Positions 22,264 to 28,850 of a stretch of 28,850 bases of DNA are shown here, piece after piece. Source of the stretch: Saccoglossus kowalevskii (taxonomy: Eukaryota; Hemichordata; Enteropneusta; Harrimaniidae). Position 1 is the first letter of the stretch. Every line of letters starts with the position of its first letter. Under the pieces are notes generated by a model that saw only the letters and a program-made list of their open reading frames with translations, did not search any database and was not told the origin of the DNA. A program made the translations under genes and the position numbers. The stretch is taken from positions 314,219 through 343,068 of the forward strand of contig NW_003126885.1 of assembly GCF_000003605.2 (NCBI RefSeq). The letters are read 5' to 3'.

Positions 22264-22297
<34 letters not shown>

Positions 22298-25200
22298 AAA
22301 CTGAGATCCTGTTGTAACATTTAAGATAGAAGCTTACTCACAATTTTTGTTAAAAAAGTCATAAATCGTTTGACAATATTCGTTGGTTTATTACATAAAA
22401 TCATGAAGCTATTGTTCCATGAGATAGCTTTCTTTTGTGTGTTAGTGGCGTTTTTTGAGAAACTTAAAAATCACTATTTTTAGAACAACTCCATAAAACA
22501 CAATGTAAAACAAATGCATTTTTGACATTTTTTAAAGCCAAGATTTTAAAAATAATTCAGGACAATCAAAAGTACGTATCATTAGCAATATAGGATTGTT
22601 TCAGCCCACAATTTGAGATACGACATAATGGTACATGTACTAAAAATGCTGCCAAAATGGCCACTATCCACTAAAATACAAGTATCATTTTCTCAAAAAT
22701 GAGGCTGGTGGGCCCTAACTTTTTTCAAATCAGTATCACCATATAGCCCAAGGGTACAACTTATTGCAAAATGAATAAATTTGCATTTATGAGTAGGCTT
22801 CTACCTTTAGTACAGGGTACACAGTGAGGCCAATCTTGGTAGCAATGCATACCGTGATTTATATACATATATACTGCAGGGAAAAATGACGAAAGGAAAA
22901 AACATTTCAAATAGTAATTGTGTCAATATTTTACTTAAACTTTGGTATCATGAAGACATAATAATTTGAAGTGTACTGAAAATCAAATACTGAGCGAGTT
23001 TATTAAATGCACTCACTATTTTAATGATGTATGTAGTCTTGTTGATGCCTGGCCTACTACAAGACTACATTGTATGAATATACATGTTTTAATGACCAAC
23101 TACCCACTACCCTAGTATGATATTAACATCTACCAATGACAGGAGAGTTGGTTGGGAATACAGGTGTTGCATGCTATATACATACCCAATAAAATAACAT
23201 CAAAACAAATCACAATATTTACCATTATTCATGCAACAAAGAAAAGACGACAATAAGCAACATGCACAAGATACGATACCAATAAGTCAACCAACAGACG
23301 TGTGTGAATGGTCAATGCATTTGTGATATGAATGCTGGTTTGAACTTTGTCGTTTCCAAAAGTTTTCAAACACAGCTGCAGGTATCTGGCATGCTCGCTA
23401 TTTCCAGCAAAGCAGGTTATGTAATAAACAAGTTTGGTTGGTGCAGATCAAATCAATGTCAAGCATTTCTATTGCAACATATTTAGAAGACATTATCGCA
23501 TCTTGTGACCACATCGGCACGATGGGTGTCAATAAGAGAACTAGCATATAGCAAAAACAAGGCATTTCTAATCTATCTGTTGCATGACTGTGTGCAATAA
23601 TACATTTTTAAAGTGAATTAATTGAAATATGTGGTGACTGCAGATATAAACATGAATGATAAACTAATGAAAAAGCCAGAAAGGTTTTCTCCTATTATCA
23701 ACTTTATATTAAAGTATTCGTGTGTACCTTTAATGAGTTTTCCTAAAGCGCAAGCAAAGGATAAAGGTGCAAATGTCAAAATGAAACAAAGCAACATGTG
23801 AGTAAATTAAAGAGAGAAGCCAACAAATGGAAAGTTGTATGAAAACCAATATTTGCTATACCAATTATACCAGTTACAGGTAGACACACAATCTGATGAA
23901 AATCAGATCTACCGGTAGATAGAGGGTCTGGTCTCTTAAAGGGCGGTATTTATAGGTTTGAATTTCATGTGAACAATCAATTAATTTTACATACATTGTG
24001 TACATCGCTATGAGTTCGCATAACAAACATGACGCGACACAAGCACTGACATTTAAACATCTGACTAGTTACCTATATGCAAATAGTATTCATTCAGCAG
24101 ACTAACAGTCTAACATGTGTTTTCATTGGTTTCTCATCATGTCAGATCTGAATGTGATTTGCATAGCTAATTGGCCAGAAAATAGTTGGTGGTGCTATGC
24201 ATCAGTGAGGCAGATGACAAAATTGAACTTTGAATGCCATATTTTTCCCCTCAAAAATTTATCCTTTTGTACCTTTTCATTATTAATTTTAGACGAAAAG
24301 AACACAGTTTTCCAATGGCTACAGATCTTGATCAAAATGGTAGAAAGTGTCAAGAACTGAATTTGGTATTCAAAAAGTGAAAAGAGACTGGAACCTCTAT
24401 CTGTACTTTGATCTCATTTTAATCACACTGAGGTACCAGTAGTAAATTATTTAAAGCAAGAAAGTGAAGCACAGTGTGTATAGGGAATGGCTGTTAAGTA
24501 ATAAAGAATGATGTTATCTGCAGATATGAATTATCTATTCACCAGAGTTGAATACATAAACTGCAAAGAAACTTATGGGTTTTACATAAAAGACAGTAAA
24601 CTAACATCCAAAAAATGAATGCATGAAATGTCTGGCAAAATTGGTGTAAGCATGAAAACAGCTGCAACAATGACAAAAAGAGCAAAGTGCTGGAAATGTT
24701 AATGTTAGCTTGAAAACCTCACTGGACGATCATTACAGACCAAATAGATGTACCTATACAGTGCTTCTCTTGGAGTCATTCACTCAATATACATGAATAC
24801 AATTAACCACATTTCAATGACAACACATTATACAAAACTATATATTGCAAATAAGCCACCTTTCAGCAACAAGAATTGGTGTCATGTGTACATAATATAT
24901 AGACACCTGCACACATAGCAAAATATATATTATCTTATAATAAAAAATAATGATACAAACAACGGTCTCAGCAAGATAAGGAAAAAGGTATGAAAGTGGA
25001 AGGAGTAGAATTGACAGACTGAATAAGAATAAGAGAGGAGAGAATGCTAGAGACCTGGTCTGGTGAGGGACTTTGTACCTCGTTGTTATGATCTCCATTT
25101 TGGTTTTGCTGCTGCTGAATCAGCTTCATTCGCCTTTCAGTCTGAAATAATATAAAATAATATTTATCATTTTATATAACAAGTTTTATAAGAAGCAAAG

Positions 25201-27934
25201 TGATAACAGGAAAATGATGTCAACGGGGATAACAAGATATTATATTAATTCCTGTCTTACCTGTTGCTTGAGCTGCTTGACAAGTGCATCTTTTTCTTTT
25301 TTAAGCCTTCTTATTTCTTCCTCAGTTCTTGCATTCTTGATAGATTTCGAACTCATTTCAATTAAGGCAATATTGGCATCTTTTTCACAAATGGCAGCTT
25401 GGAGAGCTTCTTGTCTGTCAAAAAAAAAAGTTCATATAGTTAGTCAAAGGAGGTGCAGCTATTTAGAATATTGGAAAACTGATACCCTCCCGCAGCAGTA
25501 TGATTTAGATGGCCTATGCAATAAACAAGGAAGATGTAGATGTTTGTTGTCAGATCCTCTATATTCCTAAACTACAATCTGATCTGAAGTTTGTTTTCAA
25601 CAACTGATTTAATCAATTTAATCAGACCACATGCAAAATTCAATGCCTCAGTAGTATTTATCTTCAAAAGTAAAAAGTATCAATTTTTACACAACGACTA
25701 GCGGAAGTCTTTTGCATGTCCATATACAATTATCAGAAATGGCATCTTTGTAAACTATGAGAAACTATTTGCATGGTTAGAACCACAGTCAGCTGGCGTA
25801 TCAATCAGTTTGCATACATATCTGTCATTTTGAAGATTAGGAGTGTGTTTCTTAGAATTATCATTCATCCCAGTAACCACAATATCACACTAAAATTAAT
25901 ATTAACTTAAATATAGAATTGGCAGACAAGCTGCAGAATTTACATTATAAATCAAACACTGTTATATCATTTCTATCCACGGTTCACAACAAAATGCATA
26001 CATCAGCTAAGGGCATCAGCAATGGCAGATTAGATCCTGATCTATCTCCAGGTTAAAAGATCACCTTCAATTTTCCATCTATCACTCAGTCATGAGTACA
26101 AACAATCATACAACAATGACACCGTGATTGCGATGGTTTAATCAAGACTAATAATGGTTTGACAAAGCACAAGCGAAATGGGGGTGAAAAACTCGTTCTA
26201 AAAAAGGTGTTATTGTTAGCATTCTAATATTCTGTGTCAGTGTAGCGATAAAATAAAACTGTACACATAATTTCCAATTCTATAGTATCGTAATCCTATC
26301 AATTCGGCCATGTAAAAATAACTATTTTTGAGAGTGGCCGATTTATCAGAAGAAAAACAGAAATTATTTTTTTGTGTGGTCGAATTATCAGAGGCATATT
26401 TTGAGTGGTCGAATTATAGGGGTATAAATTCTAGCAACTGAACTGCAGGATTGAGAACGAAAAAGAAACTACCACTTCAAGAAGAGAACGCAACAGACAC
26501 AGCAGCAGCGCCGCTACATGTACCATGTCGCTGGTAAGCTAAACCCTTATACATTTCCATAATCAGCACTTTCATTATGTTTATGAGGTTTTTTGTATTT
26601 TTTGTACCAAATTTTGGAAGTCAATGTTACAAATGAAAACACATGATGATAGTGATTTGACCAACAAAACATTTATACCACCAATCGATAAGATCAAATT
26701 ATTCAAAAGAGGGACAGAAAGATCATAACTTTGAGATCAATCAGTACGGTTTGAAATTTATTATTCAACAAGCTTTTATGTTTATTATGCACCGAGCGTT
26801 AGTGATATTCAACTCACTTCATTTCTAAAACTTCAGCAAGTTGTTTTCGTCTTTCCACTAGCATAGCTTGCATCTTGGCTTCTTTGTCTTTCAATGCCAT
26901 GGTAGTGTCAGCTAGTTTACCACTAGTTGCTGATAAATGCTTCTTTAAAGTGTCTTTATCTTTGCTAATATCTTCCAACTATGGAAAGAACAAATTATTA
27001 TTATAATACATTTAGCACCAGACAATAGAATTTACCATAAAAAGCGTCTCTGTATTCATTCAAACTTTCTAATTATTCCTTATTTGGAGACTACATCGCC
27101 AGCATTTGATATTATTGACGTTTTAATAATACACTTAAATATTATTCTTTGTTTACATTAGGATGCAGAATCCTTATACTGTAAAAGGATTAGTTATTCA
27201 CTGGGTTTTAATTACGCTTATTTCGCTGACTGGAGAATGCACTAAATTAAAACCCAGGGAATATGTAAAATTTAGCATAGAACACATTAAATGATAAAAC
27301 GGTAAATTTAAAACCCACTGAATATGCCAGAAATGCTAATCAGTGAAATTTAAACCCAGTGAAAATTAGTCATTTTACAGTAACACATGGTGGAAATAGT
27401 AACTGCGCACAAACGTTCACATAACGTAAACACAATTTCCTCTGCCATTTTGGGCCATTAACTCGTTAAAATAATCACTACAAGCAGGAAAATGATGTAA
27501 AATAATAAGGCTGCCATAAGTGTTTCAGAAAGTATGCAATAAAATAAACTTTGAAATAAATTTAAAATATTTTTACATTGTACCCAGTTTCTCAAAAATA
27601 ATTGTCAATAATTGTAAGAGCACCAAATAAATATGTGATGAGAAAGTATTATGAAAATCATAAAACCACACAGGTGAAAGCGGTCATAAGAATGTCAAAT
27701 CATCGTCATTTTGCAAAAATATTAGAAAATGAGATTTTTACTTTCCTATATATAGCAACTAATGCATCTCAATTGAGAATTCATAGTACCCTTTTTACAC
27801 ACCTGTTTTTCCACAGCAGACAGCATGGCTTGCTGCTGGGCGAGCACCATTTCTCTTTCAGCAGTGATGTTTACACTTTCCTTCAAAGCTTCCTCTAATT
27901 CCTCTATTCTGTCATCTTTTTGTTTTATGGAATC
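21393..27934 (-). CDS. ERC: ERC/ELKS/CAST active-zone scaffold protein, C-terminal portion (5 exons, 5' end outside window)
   Basis: Join of 27934-27803, 26978-26818, 25414-25261, 25141-25055 and 21419-21393 on the minus strand. The exons splice in phase with no stop until TGA at 21395-21393, giving about 186 residues. ERC/ELKS/CAST proteins are long coiled-coil scaffolds. At synapses they bind RIM, Bassoon/Piccolo and liprin; elsewhere they act at cortical exocytosis sites with Rab6. Recognition rests on recalled family motifs: KQKDDRIEELEEALKES, ITAEREMVLAQ, ERRKQLAEVLEMKQEAL, EKDANIAL, KQLKQQTERRMKL, SPSPDQ and the final GIWA. Heptad-like Lys/Glu/Leu/Ala runs fill the first three exons. 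In vertebrates the GIWA tail is the RIM PDZ ligand of the short isoform. Introns are 824, 1403, 119 and 3635 bp and three hold MITE copies or remnants. Family identity is very secure. Which paralogue it is cannot be said; invertebrates usually have one. Confidence 0.93.
21669..21913. mobile_element. TTAA-flanked MITE (piggyBac-like), short form
   Basis: TTAA at 21669-21672 and 21910-21913 encloses 237 bp that begin CCTTTTCATCACCAG and end CTGGTGGTGAAAAGG, inverse repeats with one mismatch. A TTAA target with CC/GG outer bases is typical of piggyBac elements. It has no coding capacity. It sits in the last ERC intron. One copy of a sequence like the 37-bp unit of 20217-20757 is present near its left end. 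Confidence 0.8.
22266..22295. repeat. (TA)n microsatellite in ERC last intron
   Basis: A run of about 14 TA dinucleotides. Confidence 0.97.
22296..25054. other. large part of the last ERC intron
   Basis: AT-rich and without exon-like segments that I could link. It holds a 12-bp stem hairpin at 23031-23070, overlapping palindromes at 23891-23920, and a 15-nt microexon-like GAAAACTCATTAAAG (minus, about 23730) behind a pyrimidine tract with a GTACAC donor. No FIP-domain exon was found. Confidence 0.4.
25055..25141 (-). CDS. ERC: ERC exon d (Gln/Asn-rich linker, SPSPDQ junction)
   Basis: 87 bp, 29 codons, phase 0 at both ends. The product begins TERRMKLIQQQQNQNG and ends VQSPSPDQ. Vertebrate ERC has NRMKL followed by a variable His/Asn-rich linker and PSPDQ at the same exon boundary. 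The donor CAG|gtctct has a good exon side but a poor intron side. A better-looking donor, GAG|gtacaa at 25078, would drop the conserved SPSPDQ. Without splicing the frame reads on 28 codons to a TGA at 24970-24968. Confidence 0.85.
25261..25414 (-). CDS. ERC: ERC exon c (coiled coil)
   Basis: 154 bp. Its first base completes the lysine codon left open by exon b, then 51 codons follow. The acceptor lies behind a T-rich tract (ttttttgacag) and the donor is CAG|gtaaga. The product QEALQAAICEKDANIAL to KKEKDALVKQLKQQ is among the most conserved parts of ERC. The following intron is only 119 bp. Confidence 0.95.
26291..26424. mobile_element. TA-flanked MITE remnant in ERC intron
   Basis: The left end TAATCCTATCAATTCGGCCA is inverse to the right end, which reads GTGGTCGAATTATAGGGG then TA. 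Inside, GTGGCCGATTTATCAGA (26334) and GTGGTCGAATTATCAGA (26376) are further copies. This is the same terminal-plus-subterminal design as the element at 19422-19605. The ends have diverged and no transposase is present. The right edge abuts a TATAAAT motif. Confidence 0.5.
26423..26533 (+). other. possible antisense first exon inside ERC intron
   Basis: TATAAAT at 26423-26429 is followed by about 95 bp of GA/CA-rich leader-like sequence. An ATG at 26525 then reads ATGTCGCTG before a consensus donor (gtaagc, 26534). The TATA motif touches the right end of the MITE at 26291-26424. No downstream plus-strand exon could be assigned. Confidence 0.2.
26818..26978 (-). CDS. ERC: ERC exon b (coiled coil)
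   Basis: 161 bp, entering in phase 0 and leaving two bases (AA) of a lysine codon. The acceptor is ctttccatag and the donor AA|gtgagt is strong. The product runs LEDISKDKDTLKKHL to ERRKQLAEVLEM. The junction with exon a reads VEKQ-LEDI and that with exon c EVLEM-K-QEAL, as in other ERC proteins. Confidence 0.93.
27177..27382. mobile_element. TA-flanked MITE in ERC intron
   Basis: 206 bp. The left end TACTGTAAAAGGATTAG and the inverted right end TACTGTAAAATGACTAA both lead into CACTGGGTTT, giving imperfect terminal inverted repeats of about 35 bp. An AAACCCA-type motif recurs in the middle (about 27251-27256 and 27310-27315). The termini share TACTGTAAAA with the element at 19422-19605, so both probably used related transposases. 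It lies between ERC exons a and b. Confidence 0.65.
27803..27934 (-). CDS. ERC: ERC exon a (coiled coil)
   Basis: 132 bp, 44 codons, phase 0 at both ends. The acceptor reads ttattgtag and the donor CAG|gtgtgt. The product starts DSIKQKDDRIEELEEAL and continues with ITAEREMVLAQ, which matches the vertebrate ERC segment just before the last coiled coils. It is preceded on the minus strand by at least 900 bp of non-coding DNA, so the next upstream exon is outside the window. Confidence 0.93.
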
Positions 27935-28212
27935 CTACAATAAGATTTGATTTAGTCAATAAAACATACCTTATCACACAATATTATCATCTCATTTCAT
28001 CCTTCCCTAAGGGAGGCCCCAGAAATAAGTCAAATACACCAAGCCATTGAAAATGACACAGTCCCCGTTAAATTTTTGAAAGTTCTCTTTGTGCTCGTCA
28101 TATTAAAGCGGAGGGGTTGTCGTGAGCATGTCCTTGAAACTTGAGTTCCAAGTGGCGTATACAACAGATTGTTTATTTACATCAAAACACTTGTTCAGTG
28201 CAGTAGTAATAT

Positions 28213-28815
28213 GGCCAAAAATAAAAACAGCCGTTATTCGGCCATCTTTGATCTGATTATGAAACACACTGATATGTATGATGTATGTGCCAAATACGAA
28301 TGAAAATGGTACATAAATTGTGGAAATATAGTAGTAAGGCCAAAAAGTCAGATGGCTGTCAATCGGACATCCTTGACCAGATTTTGAAACAAATTGTCAT
28401 GGACATGCATCCTAACATGTATAAAGTACATGTATGTGCCAAATTTGAATGAAAACTGACAGAGCACGTCCTAGATAACGCATAAAAAAATCAAAGAAAG
28501 CGTAGAAAGAACTCCCATGTGCCGAGAGTATTGGAGACACATTAAATATAATTCGAAATTACTTAGCTGAAAACTAATTATGCAAATTAGAAAATTAATT
28601 TGACCAGATTTGAGTGTAAAACTAATGAGGTCTGCGCAATGTAACAGAAAATCTATGTCTCCAAGTTTAATTGAAATGTGATTAGAACCAAAAAATTATG
28701 AATTATTATGCTTATTAGGGAATTAATATGAACAGATTTTTACCCCAAACTAATTAGGTTTGTACATTGTCCTAGAGCATCTTTGTACTAAGTTTCATTG
28801 AAATGGAATAATTAG
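28213..28815. repeat. degenerate tandem repeat of about 125 bp, running to the window end
   Basis: A GACCAGATT-like motif recurs at about 28249, 28374, 28602 and 28730. A motif like CCAAATTTGAATGAAA follows it at a similar offset (28438, 28658 and others). Spacings are about 125, 228 and 128 bp, so about five diverged units are present. It lies in the ERC intron upstream of exon a. Confidence 0.55.
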
Positions 28816-28850
28816 TACCGTGAAAACTCCAAAATTTCGACCCCTCTAAA

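Noticed and set aside
21393-25054. Search for the Rab-binding FIP domain exons of the long ERC isoform
   Set aside because: No segment resembling the conserved FIP region was found. A loosely similar stretch at about 24725-24785 (LYRYIYLVCNDR) has no usable splice sites and stops soon after.
24838-25098. 86-codon minus-strand open frame overlapping ERC exon d
   Set aside because: Wrong frame; the conserved ERC frame is offset and matches known motifs.

Overview
The window is nuclear DNA from an animal, most likely a marine invertebrate. No bacterial operons, ribosome-binding sites or long non-repetitive ORFs are present. The only confidently recognised gene is split into short exons with GT/AG introns. 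Much of the rest is minisatellite arrays, microsatellites and small non-autonomous DNA transposons (MITEs). The species cannot be fixed from the sequence; a deuterostome or lophotrochozoan is a reasonable guess.

The recognised gene is the 3' part of an ERC/ELKS/CAST gene, an active-zone and cortical scaffold of the Rab6-interacting, RIM-binding family. It lies on the minus strand in the right third. Five coding exons (27803-27934, 26818-26978, 25261-25414, 25055-25141, 21393-21419) join in perfect phase into about 186 residues. They give the last coiled coils, a Gln/Asn-rich linker, a conserved SPSPDQ junction and the C-terminal tail DEEEGIWA, the PDZ-binding tail known from ERC proteins. The 5' exons lie beyond position 28850. 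No Rab-binding (FIP) exons of the long isoform were found.

Positions 1-9000 look somewhat richer in G+C and hold no recognisable gene. They contain isolated exon-like segments on the minus strand (1811-1935; a chain at 6045-6320), a GAT/ATG microsatellite, a 126-bp hAT-type MITE with a perfect 8-bp target duplication (7717-7842) and an 11-bp array. Positions 9055-15800 are dominated by tandem repeats: a 33-bp minisatellite of about 48 units (9055-10660) and three blocks of one 50-bp family (10790-11066, 11431-11818, 14858-15790). The last two blocks flank 3 kb of decayed coding-like DNA. Positions 15800-21400 are AT-rich, with a promoter-like CRE/E-box cluster, a 100-bp tandem repeat, a TA-flanked MITE and a TTAA-flanked MITE whose inner 37 bp has been amplified 15 times. 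A short sister copy of that MITE, with intact TTAA at both ends, lies in the last ERC intron. Two further TA-flanked MITEs lie in ERC introns, and the right edge holds a degenerate repeat of about 125 bp.

The most notable observations are the exact C-terminal ERC tail behind a weak splice donor, the pair of TTAA MITEs caught before and after internal amplification, and the 33-bp array that is open in four of six frames with an in-phase start exon just upstream. No novel multi-gene system is visible.
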